Below, piece after piece: positions 1 through 9,300 of a stretch of DNA of 26,372 bases (position 1 is the first letter of the stretch; the number at the start of each line of letters is the position of its first letter). The position numbers were made by a program, and so were the translations under genes. The stretch spans positions 6,189-32,560 of the forward strand of contig CAJUGO010000020.1 of the NCBI GenBank assembly GCA_910585865.1. The letters run 5' to 3'. This DNA comes from an uncultured Ruminococcus sp. (lineage in GTDB: Bacteria; Bacillota; Clostridia; Oscillospirales; Acutalibacteraceae). The notes under the pieces were generated by a model. That model was not told where the DNA came from, made no database searches, and saw only the letters and a list, made by a program, of their open reading frames with translations.

Positions 1-755
1 TTATAATTTCACTTTTCGGCTGTCAGCAAAATAATGCTATTATAAAGCCTGATGTGGATATGAAAACAGTTACACAAAACAGCTTAGATGATTTAGTGTC
101 ATTTACATTTGATTCTCCTGACAATTGGTCAGCTATAGCTGTAAATAAAAATTCACTTATTTGCAGAAGTCCATCATCAAATCAATCTGAAGAAAATGTA
201 GATACTGTTTCTCCACATTATGCAATTATTACAAATTATAATACCTACGATATTTTTCCGCTATCAGACGAATACAAACAGAGCTATAAAGATTTATTTA
301 AAGGAAAGTACGATGGCGTTGAAAAATTTATTAATGAGAACATTGGATACATAAATATAAGTAAGGTAATGGACAGCTTTCCAGATATAGAATTTAAAAC
401 CCCTGAAAGCATTATGGATTATTTCAATATATTGACTGAAGAACCAACTGTTCCTAACAGTAAGTTATCTGAATATTTTTACAGCAAAGTTTGGGCTTCA
501 GATTTCAAATACACAAAATATCAATGTAAAAATAGCAATATTATTGCAGTTGAATATTCGTATATTATTCTTGATAAAACGTATAAAGCCATAAATTGTT
601 ACCGTGATGATGATTATTCTGTATATGGAGCTTTTGACAATGATATTGAACTATCATCGGGTGATGTATCTTTATGGATTGCAAGCACCATGGAGGTTGC
701 CGAACACTATAGGCTTGAAGATGGTGTAGTGTTAAGAGAAGGAAAAGACTATTAA
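1..755 (+). CDS. lipoprotein of unknown function, 5'-truncated by window edge
   Basis: The reading frame is open from the first bases and enters with ...IISLFGCQQNNAII, a lipobox (L-F-G-C) at the end of a signal peptide, so the true start lies before the window. The GTG at 54 is an internal valine codon. The mature part (about 240 residues) is acidic and shows no motif I recognise. It is clearly paralogous to the next gene: both share KDLFKGKY, SFP, MD(Y/F)FNIL, EYSY, DKTYKAINCYRDDD and LSSGD. The first 89 window bases match 910-998 with only about two differences, while the rest has diverged to roughly half to two thirds of residues identical. It is probably anchored to the outer face of the membrane. 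Function is unknown. The lipoprotein call is firm from the lipobox and the paralogue's intact signal peptide. Confidence 0.85.
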   Translation, partial: IISLFGCQQNNAIIKPDVDMKTVTQNSLDDLVSFTFDSPDNWSAIAVNKNSLICRSPSSNQSEENVDTVSPHYAIITNYNTYDIFPLSDEYKQSYKDLFKGKYDGVEKFINENIGYINISKVMDSFPDIEFKTPESIMDYFNILTEEPTVPNSKLSEYFYSKVWASDFKYTKYQCKNSNIIAVEYSYIILDKTYKAINCYRDDDYSVYGAFDNDIELSSGDVSLWIASTMEVAEHYRLEDGVVLREGKDY

Positions 756-869
756 TTCTTAAATTTAACCATAATGATATAATAAATAGAAAATATCATT
801 TAATACATTAAATGAACAATAGTACAAACATCCAATGATTCTACACTAAAATAAAATTGGAGCATATAA
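756..869 (+). other. intergenic spacer between the two lipoprotein genes
   Basis: An AT-rich spacer. A TATAAT-like hexamer lies at 778-783 but I find no convincing -35 box 17 bases upstream. An imperfect AT-only inverted repeat (773-780 with 793-800) lacks a GC stem and a T-run, so it is not a convincing terminator. The second gene may be co-transcribed with the first. Confidence 0.4.
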
Positions 870-1661
870 ATGAAGTATAAAATTTTATCAACAATAACAT
901 CTGTCATACTTATAATTTCACTTTTCGGCTGTCAGCAAAATAATGCTATTATAAAGCCTGATGTAGATATGAAAACAGTTACACAAAACAGCTCAGATAA
1001 TTATATAACATTTTCATTCGATGTGCCCTCAGACTGGAAAGTGTTGGCACAAGATTATACTTCTATTGCATGTTTTAGTCCCAATGCTAATGAAACAAAT
1101 GCCGGCGATAAAGTTTCTCCCTACAAGTTAAGTATAGAAAACTATATCATTCCTTCTCTAATGCCCATAGCTGATAACTATAAGCAAGCTTATAAAGATT
1201 TATTTAAAGGAAAATATGAGGGTATTGAAGAAATCATTAACGATAGTATCGAATATATAAATATAGGTAAAGTAATGGAAAGCTTTCCGGAACAAAAATT
1301 TGAGTCACCAGAAAGTCTCATGGATTTTTTCAATATATTAATAGACGGTTCGAGTACACCAGACAATACAATTCCCGAATCATGGGAAGACAAAGAGTGG
1401 GCGACTAACTTTGTCTATAAAGAGTATGACGGCGAAAACGGAAAAATTGTAGCGGTAGAATATTCCTATGTAATTATAGATAAAACATATAAAGCTATTA
1501 ATTGCTACCGTGATGACGACTTTTCCGTATGCGGTGTTTTTGACGATGATGCGGAACTTTCTTCGGGCGATTTAGCACTGTGGGTTGCTGATAATATGGA
1601 AATTACCAAACACTATAAAATTGAAGATAATATGCTAAAACAAGAGGGAGTAGATTATTAA
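870..1661 (+). CDS. lipoprotein of unknown function, intact paralogue of the preceding gene
   Basis: 263 residues. The N terminus MKYKILSTITSVILIISLFGC is a type II signal peptide with a lipobox Cys at residue 21, predicting a diacylglyceryl-anchored extracellular protein. A GGAG Shine-Dalgarno (859-862) sits 7 bases before the ATG. After the signal peptide there is a Ser/Thr/Asn-rich stretch and then the domain shared with the upstream paralogue, including (Y/F)(T/S)FDxPxxW near the start and DKTYKAINCYRDDD near the end. No known catalytic motif is visible. The two genes lie head to tail with a 114-base gap, so they look like a tandem duplication. The gene converges on the ChW/C39 protein gene across a shared hairpin terminator. 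A role as a binding or immunity lipoprotein for that neighbour is possible but unproven. Confidence 0.88.
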   Translation: MKYKILSTITSVILIISLFGCQQNNAIIKPDVDMKTVTQNSSDNYITFSFDVPSDWKVLAQDYTSIACFSPNANETNAGDKVSPYKLSIENYIIPSLMPIADNYKQAYKDLFKGKYEGIEEIINDSIEYINIGKVMESFPEQKFESPESLMDFFNILIDGSSTPDNTIPESWEDKEWATNFVYKEYDGENGKIVAVEYSYVIIDKTYKAINCYRDDDFSVCGVFDDDAELSSGDLALWVADNMEITKHYKIEDNMLKQEGVDY

Positions 1662-1695
1662 ATTTTATGTTTTTTAAAATCTATGTATTGTAATT

Positions 1696-1725
1696 ACAGC
1701 CGAAGTATTCTTCTACTTCGGCTGT
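1696..1725. terminator. bidirectional hairpin between convergent genes
   Basis: A perfect 12-bp stem, ACAGCCGAAGTA (1696-1707) with TACTTCGGCTGT (1714-1725), around the 6-base loop TTCTTC. It lies between the stop of the second lipoprotein gene and the stop of the - strand ChW/C39 gene. The T-runs are weak on both sides, but position and stem strength support a shared terminator. Confidence 0.8.
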
Positions 1726-1736
1726 TGTAAATATAT

Positions 1737-4700
1737 TTATGATTTCACAAATTCAAAAAGTGCTACTTTATCTTGAGGTAATTCACTTACAGGGTTAATT
1801 TGAGGCAAAATATTTATACGATCAATTTCTGTACCCCAAAAATCTTTAACAACAATTTCAATTTTTTCACTATTATATATAGTCGCATATTCATACATTT
1901 TTCCATCTTTGCCACAAAAAATTTGAGATACATATTTATCATCTTTTCGTCTTTCATCAAATGTAAATATAATATCATAGTTATATGAATTATTTGGTAT
2001 TATTCCCTTAAATTTCGCATACTGCCCTTTTGCAAGATCATTAACAGTACTTTCCCATACTTGTGCAGAATACATGTTAGCTCCTGACCAGCGTCCATGA
2101 AGAGATCTCATAGATTGATTTTTTAGTGATATTAAGTTGTTAAAGAAATTACAATAATTTGATTCACCACATTTAACAAATGCCCGTCTTTTGCCTGAAA
2201 TTTTGTCTTGCCAATATTCAACATCTATATATAATGACTCCCAGCTTTCAGCAAAAGATGTAATGCCTCCGACAACAATACCATAAATGCTGCCAATCAG
2301 TGGAGCTTTGTCCATTTTATCTACCAGACTATCATCAAAAGCAAGTCCCGAAATAAATTTTGCAGTATTAAAAGAATTTTTTACTAATCTTGTTGTTTTT
2401 TCAAGTTTATAAGGAACATTAATATACTGCATACCATTTTCAAAGTATTCAATCGGATATATTTTTCCATTTTCAGGATTTTTAACTGCACCATATTTAT
2501 ATACAGGTGTCGGAGTCGGTGTAGGCGTACTAGTATCCTTTTTTTCAAGAACAATAGCCTGTAAATTTAATCCTTTGTATGCCGCTTCAACAGAAGATTT
2601 GCTATAGTATGTTTGCGGCTGGGAGGTCAGAGGGTCATTAAAAATATAATGCGTGCTGTCATATCCCACCAACAGCAAACAATGTTCCGGTGCAATCCAG
2701 TTAATTGTTTTTCCGTTGTAAGTCCATGTTGAACTGATATATGGAGTATTCATATACATAGTTGCCCACATAATTACCGGTATACCTTTGTCTATGTAGT
2801 TAGAACATAAATTTTTCATAGAAACTCCATACAATTGTTTTGCAGTATATTCTTGTCCGGATAAAGCTTTATCCAAAGCCTTTTTTATTACTGGTGCATA
2901 ACATCCATAACCGCTGGTCGATCTGGGATTCCCGCCAAATGAAATATTGGGATCAAAAGGAACTCCGGTTTTTGTTAAGTACGAATCAATAAATTTATCT
3001 ACAGATACATCTATACCAATATGATTCAATGCCATAACTGTAGTAACACTTTCACATCCTGTAGGATATTTTCCTAACTGGGAAATAAACGGAACCTGAA
3101 TAATTTTATTATAACCTGTAGGCGTTGACGGCTTAGTATAAATTTCATTTTCCTCATAGATATGGATTTCCACACCGTTAATATTTTTGCCGTCTATACC
3201 TGCATAGGATGAACCTGTGTCCAAAGTACCATCTAAATTATACTTTGACTGTACACTGCGCATCCATTTCGGATCAGCATTACTTACCCAAGGTAGCCAA
3301 TTGCCTTCAACATGTACTCTGTACATAACAACTACACCTGATGTTAGTTTTACATCATCCTTACTATATACTTGAATGTTCAGCAACTGCACAGTGCTGC
3401 CAGGGTATCCTGCATAGTCGTTTGAAGTACTTTTGACAAATGGATAATAATATGACTTACCTTGATTCCATGTTCTATATAAAAGATAGTATGGTTTAGA
3501 TGAGTCGGTTTTAATTTTTATACCATTAATATGAACAGAGCTTGCCATCGAAGTAAAGCTATGCCAATTTGAATCTTCGTCGATATAGCTAAGTGTTGAA
3601 CTCACTTTGCCTCCGGATAAATTACCAATTGACGATGAAATTGATTTACCCTTAAAAACATAGATTTCAATACCGCTTATATTTTTGCCGATAATTCCGG
3701 CATATGATGAACTAACATCCAGTGTTCCGCCTAAATTATATTGTTCCTGTACATCTTGCATCCATTCCGGATCTGCATTACTTACCCATGGCAACCATCT
3801 TCCATCAACATAAGCACGATACATTACAACAACACCGGAAGTTAGTTTTGTTCCATCCTTGCTATAAGCACTTATACTCAGTCCCTGAATCGGTTTGTTT
3901 GGATAACCGGCGTAATCATTCTCTAAACTTGTTACTTCAGTATAATAGTATGATTGTCCTTCATTCCATGTTTTGTAACGCAGATAAAAATCTGAGTTTG
4001 AATTGGTTTGAATTTTAATACCATCAATAGGAGAAGCTGTTATTTTATTTTTAAAACTTTTCCAATTAGATGTATTATTAGCCATATACTGTGTAGTTAT
4101 AACTTCTTCAGCTCCGGCGAAACTACCTGATCCAGCATTTAATGAATCTTCTTCAAAAATACGTATTTCGACACCGCTAATATTTTTACCATCTATACCA
4201 GCATAAGATGAACCTGTGTCCAGGGTACCGTTTAAACTATATTTAGTCTTTACATTTCTCATCCATTCAGGATCCGCATTACTTACCCATGGCAACCACC
4301 TTGAATCAGCGTATACTCTATACATAACAATAATTCCAGAAGTAAGTTTTGTGCCATTATTTTTGTATACATTTATACTTAATCTCTGAATGGCCTTTCC
4401 AGGATAACCTGCATAATCATTTTCTATACTCTTCACAATCGGATAGTAAGAAGACTGTCCTTCATTCCATGTTTGATAAGCTAAATAATAATCCTTGTTG
4501 CTACCTGTCTGAATTTTTATTCCATCTATTCTAGATGACAAAGTGCTTTTTGAAAATGACTTCCAATTAGACTCGGTTCCAACCATATAGCTTAGTGAAG
4601 AATTTAATTCACCACCAGAATAATTTCCTAATGATGATTCTTCATACACACGAATCTCTATTCCGCTAATAATCTTTCCGGATATTCCTGCATACGAGCT

Positions 4701-5096
4701 GCCAGTATCCAAATCACCACTCAGATTATATTTACTCTGTACACTAGCCATCCATTCCGGGTCAGCATTACTTACCCATGGTAGCCATTTGTTTTCTACA
4801 AAGGCTCTATACATAACAACAACACCTGATACTAACTTAGTGCCATCATTTTTGTATGCCTGGATCTGAAGTTGCTGAATTGGCTTACCTGAAGAACCTG
4901 CATAATCGTTTTCGGTACTTTTTACATACGGATAATATCCATCCATTCCCTGATTCCAAGTCCTATATTGTAAATAAAAAGATCTATCGGATCTTGTTTT
5001 GATCTTTAAGCAGTCCATAGTAGATTTTGTCTGATCACTAAAACCTATCCACGTTCCACCGTTTGAATATGAAAGTGAAATTGCTTGTTTACTCAA
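1737..5096 (-). CDS. ChW-repeat protein with C39-type cysteine peptidase domain and unknown C-terminal domain, no signal peptide
   Basis: 1119 residues. Residues about 1-655 hold four blocks of roughly 160 residues. Each carries the pattern YxTWN(Q/E)G...NDYAG...I...I, then MYR...WLPWVSNADP(E/K)WM...LD(T/V)SSYAG..GK.I.G(I/V)EI, which resembles paired Clostridial hydrophobic W (ChW) units. Residues about 664-862 look like Peptidase_C39_2: Q-rich lead-in, Cys681 in TGCES, His805 in PEHCLLL, Asp821 in FNDP. A PTPTPTP linker follows, then about 240 residues I do not recognise, with a hydrophobic Gly-rich stretch (APLIGSIYGIVVGGI). The start is TTG at 5096, chosen because AGGAGGA (5105-5111) lies 8 bases upstream. 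No signal peptide or membrane anchor is visible, which is odd for ChW proteins. The promoter carries a LexA-like palindrome. It could be a lysis-released or non-classically exported wall-acting enzyme or toxin; function is inferred only from domains. Confidence 0.85.
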   Translation of the reverse strand: MSKQAISLSYSNGGTWIGFSDQTKSTMDCLKIKTRSDRSFYLQYRTWNQGMDGYYPYVKSTENDYAGSSGKPIQQLQIQAYKNDGTKLVSGVVVMYRAFVENKWLPWVSNADPEWMASVQSKYNLSGDLDTGSSYAGISGKIISGIEIRVYEESSLGNYSGGELNSSLSYMVGTESNWKSFSKSTLSSRIDGIKIQTGSNKDYYLAYQTWNEGQSSYYPIVKSIENDYAGYPGKAIQRLSINVYKNNGTKLTSGIIVMYRVYADSRWLPWVSNADPEWMRNVKTKYSLNGTLDTGSSYAGIDGKNISGVEIRIFEEDSLNAGSGSFAGAEEVITTQYMANNTSNWKSFKNKITASPIDGIKIQTNSNSDFYLRYKTWNEGQSYYYTEVTSLENDYAGYPNKPIQGLSISAYSKDGTKLTSGVVVMYRAYVDGRWLPWVSNADPEWMQDVQEQYNLGGTLDVSSSYAGIIGKNISGIEIYVFKGKSISSSIGNLSGGKVSSTLSYIDEDSNWHSFTSMASSVHINGIKIKTDSSKPYYLLYRTWNQGKSYYYPFVKSTSNDYAGYPGSTVQLLNIQVYSKDDVKLTSGVVVMYRVHVEGNWLPWVSNADPKWMRSVQSKYNLDGTLDTGSSYAGIDGKNINGVEIHIYEENEIYTKPSTPTGYNKIIQVPFISQLGKYPTGCESVTTVMALNHIGIDVSVDKFIDSYLTKTGVPFDPNISFGGNPRSTSGYGCYAPVIKKALDKALSGQEYTAKQLYGVSMKNLCSNYIDKGIPVIMWATMYMNTPYISSTWTYNGKTINWIAPEHCLLLVGYDSTHYIFNDPLTSQPQTYYSKSSVEAAYKGLNLQAIVLEKKDTSTPTPTPTPVYKYGAVKNPENGKIYPIEYFENGMQYINVPYKLEKTTRLVKNSFNTAKFISGLAFDDSLVDKMDKAPLIGSIYGIVVGGITSFAESWESLYIDVEYWQDKISGKRRAFVKCGESNYCNFFNNLISLKNQSMRSLHGRWSGANMYSAQVWESTVNDLAKGQYAKFKGIIPNNSYNYDIIFTFDERRKDDKYVSQIFCGKDGKMYEYATIYNSEKIEIVVKDFWGTEIDRINILPQINPVSELPQDKVALFEFVKS

Positions 5097-5104
5097 TAAT
5101 TTTT

Positions 5105-5111
5105 TCCTCCT
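5105..5111 (-). promoter_or_regulatory. strong RBS fixing a TTG start
   Basis: On the - strand this reads AGGAGGA, 8 bases before the TTG at 5096-5094. No in-frame ATG is better placed, so the TTG start of the ChW/C39 protein is well supported and the lack of a signal peptide is not an artefact of a mis-called start. Confidence 0.8.
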
Positions 5112-5148
5112 AAAAATAGATAAATTGATATTTTCGCTTAATCAATTC

Positions 5149-5164
5149 TAGAACATATGTTCTA
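5149..5164. promoter_or_regulatory. LexA/SOS-box-like palindromic operator
   Basis: TAGAACATATGTTCTA is a perfect 16-bp palindrome. Its core GAAC-ATAT-GTTC matches the Firmicute LexA (DinR) pattern GAAC-N4-GTTC, including the R-N-R-Y centre of the B. subtilis consensus. The flanking C/G of the full CGAAC...GTTCG form is A/T here. It lies directly downstream of the -10 box, covering the expected transcription start, where a bound repressor would block initiation. Confidence 0.7.
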
Positions 5165-5169
5165 TTATA

Positions 5170-5198
5170 ATTGTAACGTCTAAATTTTAATTTGTCAA
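5170..5198 (-). promoter_or_regulatory. sigma-A promoter of the ChW/C39 gene
   Basis: On the - strand: TTGACA (5198-5193), 17-base spacer, TACAAT (5175-5170). A second TATAAT-like hexamer overlaps at 5169-5164 but is spaced too far (23 bases). This is a perfect -35 with a near-perfect -10, so without repression the gene should be strongly expressed. The predicted leader is about 65 bases. Confidence 0.75.
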
Positions 5199-5368
5199 GA
5201 AAATTAGTTTTATTTTTCTCAAACTGGATATACACTTAAATATAACAGCAACCTTACTAACATATGTATATAATTCTGCGATGCTTCCACTTCATGATAT
5301 CTACATTTTATGTCAATTTCCTTCCTCCCTCGACATAACCGAGATATTTCAATGTCATAAACCAAAAA
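5199..5368. other. intergenic region without a recognisable gene
   Basis: AT-rich spacer between the promoter of the ChW/C39 gene and the terminator of the dockerin-CAP gene. I find no start with a ribosome binding site, no hairpin with a T-run and no RNA gene signature. Confidence 0.5.
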
Positions 5369-5402
5369 TACCCTCCTTACCGAACATCCGATAAGGAGGG
5401 TA
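5369..5402 (-). terminator. Rho-independent terminator of the dockerin-CAP gene
   Basis: An 11-bp perfect stem, TACCCTCCTTA (5369-5379) with TAAGGAGGGTA (5392-5402). On the - strand it is followed by TTTTTGG (from 5367 downward). It lies 50 bases beyond the stop of the - strand dockerin-CAP gene. Confidence 0.85.
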
Positions 5403-5451
5403 CGTATCAGCCGTTATTTGTCAAAAAGGCATTTTCCCATATTTTTTTAAA

Positions 5452-6150
5452 TTAACCCATAAACAGTTGAACCCAGTAATACCTGCCGTCAACTATAGCG
5501 AGTCCTGCTGCAAATTTTTTAAAATTCGCAGAAAGTATATTTGCTCTGTGTCCCGGAGAATTCATCCAGCCCTCCACAACATCAGACGGATTAACATATC
5601 CGGCAGCAATATTCTCGCCTGCTGATCCTCTAATAGAAAAACCAAGCTCACTAAAAACCGTGTGCCACGGCGTACCGTTGGGTCTTGTGTGATCAAATTT
5701 AACTGAAATTTCCTTTGCTCTTACATCAGTACAAGCTTCAAGATTTTTGTCATATACAAGAGGCTCTAATCCGTTTTCTACTCTTTGCTTATTGGTGAGT
5801 TCAAACACCTCTTTCTCCAAAGCCTTTATTCTGTCTTCTTCAGATTGATAAATCTGTCCTGTCTTTCCGATGCCATCTAACGAAACAATACATTTTTGTA
5901 TACATGTTACATCTAAAATATTAATTTGACCGTCTTCGTTTACATCCCCAAGTATCATTCTTTCAGGCAAAATAGAATCAATATCCGAAATATGCTTTTG
6001 AATTAATGTTACATCAAGAATAGAGATTGAACCATCTCCGTCTACATCACCGTACATCTTCTGCTTCTGCTCTGCAAATCCCGTAAAAAAAGAGGCGGAA
6101 ATCAATGACAAAACAAAAACAAAACAAATAAAAAACTTTATTTTCTTCAT
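5452..6150 (-). CDS. secreted dockerin type I - CAP (SCP/PR1-like) domain protein
   Basis: 232 residues. Residues 1-27 are a signal peptide ending ...FFTGFAEQ. Residues 35-54 and 69-88 are the two calcium-binding F-hand repeats of a type I dockerin (DVDGDGSISILDVTLIQKHI and DVNEDGQINILDVTCIQKCI). Residues about 112-230 form a CAP domain with the family's conserved HTRPNG (His154), GEN (Glu179) and HRANIL (His201). The dockerin should plug the protein into a cohesin on the cell surface or in a secreted complex. CAP domains in bacteria are linked to wall or matrix interaction; no enzyme activity can be assigned. GAGGG (6158-6162) precedes the ATG by 7 bases. It is monocistronic, with its own promoter and terminator. 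Cohesin-like partners are encoded about 13 kb away in the same window. Confidence 0.93.
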   Translation of the reverse strand: MKKIKFFICFVFVLSLISASFFTGFAEQKQKMYGDVDGDGSISILDVTLIQKHISDIDSILPERMILGDVNEDGQINILDVTCIQKCIVSLDGIGKTGQIYQSEEDRIKALEKEVFELTNKQRVENGLEPLVYDKNLEACTDVRAKEISVKFDHTRPNGTPWHTVFSELGFSIRGSAGENIAAGYVNPSDVVEGWMNSPGHRANILSANFKKFAAGLAIVDGRYYWVQLFMG

Positions 6151-6181
6151 ATTATTCCCTCGCTTTTCTATTTATATAAAA

Positions 6182-6210
6182 ATATTATCATTCTAAGTAC
6201 CAATTGTCAA
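6182..6210 (-). promoter_or_regulatory. promoter of the dockerin-CAP gene
   Basis: On the - strand: TTGACA (6210-6205), 17-base spacer, TAATAT (6187-6182). Perfect -35, moderate -10, about 30 bases before the start codon. Confidence 0.6.
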
Positions 6211-6378
6211 TATTCATTTATTTACATTTTATACAGAATTTCAGAGATTTCCAAGACATGTTTTCAGACAATGACTGCCATATAATTTTAGTTGTTTAAT
6301 GTCATAAATGAAATAAAACACATATGGACTATGGTATCATATATAAGAATATAGTTTATACGGGAGGCCGATAAAATT

Positions 6379-9300
6379 ATGTCAGAAGTAATCAGAATTT
6401 TTGTTGAAAAAAAAGACGGGTTTAATGTACTCGCCAAACAAACACTTTGGGATATCCGCCATAACCTTGGCATGAAGTCCGTATCTGATCTGCGCTATAT
6501 TATGCGCTATGACATTGAAGGACTTACAAAAGATGAATATAACCAGGCAAAAGGCATTGTTCTTTCCGAACCTAATGCAGATGTTATTTATGAAGAAACC
6601 CTGCCTGTTGAAAACGGATGGAAGGTTTTTGCTATGGAGTATCTTCCCGGTCAATATGACCAGCGCGGAGATTCTGCCGAGCAATGCGTTCAGCTTCTTA
6701 CACAGGGGGAAAGATGCAAAGTACTTACCGCAAGAGTTATCGCTCTTAAAGGTGAGATTACAAATGACGAACTTACAAAGGTTGAAGAGTATCTTATCAA
6801 CCCTGTTGAAAGCCGTCTGGCTTCCCTTGACAAGCCCAAAACACTTGATATGGAAATTCCTGTTCCGGAGAACGTAAAAAGAGTTGAGGGCTTTATCAAA
6901 TGGAATGACGATGAAATGGCTGAATATTATGGTTCCATGGGTTTTGCAATGACCCTTTCCGACTTAAAATTCTGCCGTGACTACTTTAGAGATACAGAAA
7001 ACCGTGATCCCAGCGTTACCGAACTGAGAGTAATTGATACATACTGGTCAGACCACTGCCGTCACACAACCTTCCTTACACAATTGGAAAATATTGAGGT
7101 TGAACAGTCTGCCCTCGGCAAAGTTATTGAAGATGCCCTACAGGAATACTATGATACCCGTAATGAAGTTTACGGCAAGGACAGCAACAGAATCGTGTCC
7201 CTTATGGATATGGCGCTGATAGGCATGAAGTCGCTCAAGAAAAAAGGACTTATTCCCGATCTTGATGAAAGTGAAGAAATTAATGCCTGCTCAATCGAAG
7301 TTCCCGTTACGATTGACGGAAAAACAGAGCAGTGGCTTGTTCAGTTTAAAAATGAAACCCACAACCATCCCACTGAAATTGAACCTTTCGGCGGCGCTGC
7401 AACCTGTCTGGGCGGTGCAATCCGAGATCCTTTGTCCGGCCGATCATATGTTTATCAGGCAATGCGCGTAACCGGTTCAGGCGACCCTACAATTCCGTTT
7501 AAAGATACAATGCACGGTAAGCTGCCGTCACGCAAAATTACTACAGGCGCAGCACAGGGCTACAGCTCATACGGTAACCAGATCGGTCTTGCAACCGGAC
7601 AGGTAACCGAGCTGTATGACAAAGGATATGTCGCAAAGAGAATGGAAATTGGCGCTGTAATCGGCGCTTCTCCCAAAGAAAATGTTATCCGCGAAGTTCC
7701 TATGCCCGATGATGTAATAGTACTTTTGGGCGGCAGAACCGGCCGTGACGGCTGCGGCGGTGCAACCGGTTCATCAAAAGCTCACACTGAAAGTTCAATT
7801 GAAACCTGCGGTGCTGAAGTTCAGAAAGGTAATCCTCCTACTGAACGTAAAATTCAGCGTTTGTTCCGCAACGCAGAAGTTGCAAAACTTATAAAGAGAT
7901 GCAATGACTTCGGCGCAGGCGGTGTTTGTGTTGCAATCGGTGAGCTTGCAGACGGACTTACTGTTGACCTTGATAAAGTTACTAAGAAGTATGACGGTCT
8001 TGACGGCACAGAACTTGCAATTTCTGAAAGTCAGGAAAGAATGGCAGTTGTACTTGACAAAAAAGATGTTGAAAAGTTTATTGCCGAAGCCGAAAAAGAA
8101 AATCTTGAGGCAACAGCAGTTGCAGTTGTAACAGAAAGCCCTCGTCTTACCATGAACTGGAGAGGCGATAAAATTGTTGATTTGAGCCGCGAATTTTTGA
8201 ATACAAACGGTGTTACACAGATTGCCCAAGCTTATATTACCGCTCCAAAAGCTGATAACTGCTACCGCAAAATGTGCCCTGAAACTCTCAGAAATATGCC
8301 TGCCGATAAGGCTGTTGCAGAAAATATGGCTCGCCTTGAAGTATGCTCACAAATCGGACTTGCTGAGCGGTTTGACGCATCAATCGGCGCCGCTACCGTA
8401 ATTATGCCGTTTGGCGGTAAAAATCAGCTTACTCCGCAGGAAGCAATGGCAGCAAAAATTCCTCTTGAAAAGGGTGAAACCGACGATGCTACAGCAATGA
8501 GCTACGGTTACATCCCCGGAGTTTCACGATGGAGTCCGTTCCACGGTTCTGCCTATGCCGTTATTGAGTCACTTTCAAAACTGCTTGCAATCGGTGCAAA
8601 TCCGCTTACGGCACGCCTTACTTTCCAGGAATATTTTGAAAGACTCAATGATGTACCGTCACGCTGGGGCAAACCTGCCGCTGCTTTGCTTGGCGCAATG
8701 CAGGCACAGATTAAGCTCGGTCTCCCGTCAATCGGTGGCAAAGACAGTATGTCAGGCTCATTTGAGGATATTGATGTTCCTCCTACACTTGTCAGTTTTG
8801 CTGTTGCAATGACAAAAGCATCAAAAACAATTTCTGCCGAGTTTAAGAAGACCGGCTCAAAAGTTATATATGTTCCCGTTCCGGAAGTAAAGGAAACACT
8901 TATGCCGGATTGGGATAAATTAATTGAAATGTACAAGGCAGTATATAACCTCTGCGAAAACGGCAAGGTACTTTCCGCATCAGTTGTAAAAGAAGGCGGC
9001 GCCGCTGCAAGCGTATGCAAGGCTTGTTTCGGCAACGGGTATGGATTCAAGTTTACTAACAAACTTACTAATGACGAGCTCTTTGCTCCGCTTTCAGGTT
9101 CGCTTGTGCTTGAACTTGCAGACAATGCAGAGCTTGACAAAAATGTTTTGTGCTACGATTTAGGTGTTGTTACCAATGACGAAAAAATCACCATCAACGG
9201 TACAGAAATTGAAATTTCTGAAATCCTCGCTAAATGGAGTGCTCCGCTTGAAAAGGTATTCCCGACACAGGCAGAATGCCCTGAAATGGAAATCAATGCA

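Noticed and set aside
54..755. GTG at 54 as the start of the first gene
   Set aside because: Codons upstream continue the lipobox signal peptide seen intact in the paralogue, so the gene is simply cut by the window edge.
6290..6378. Purine riboswitch or clear promoter upstream of purL
   Set aside because: I looked for the paired stems and conserved junction bases of a purine riboswitch and found none. TATAAG/TATAGT hexamers lack a properly spaced -35.
7795..8229. Reading frames antisense to purL (also 8553-9140, 9153-9608)
   Set aside because: purL is an unambiguous full-length gene here; these frames have no ribosome binding sites or recognisable products.
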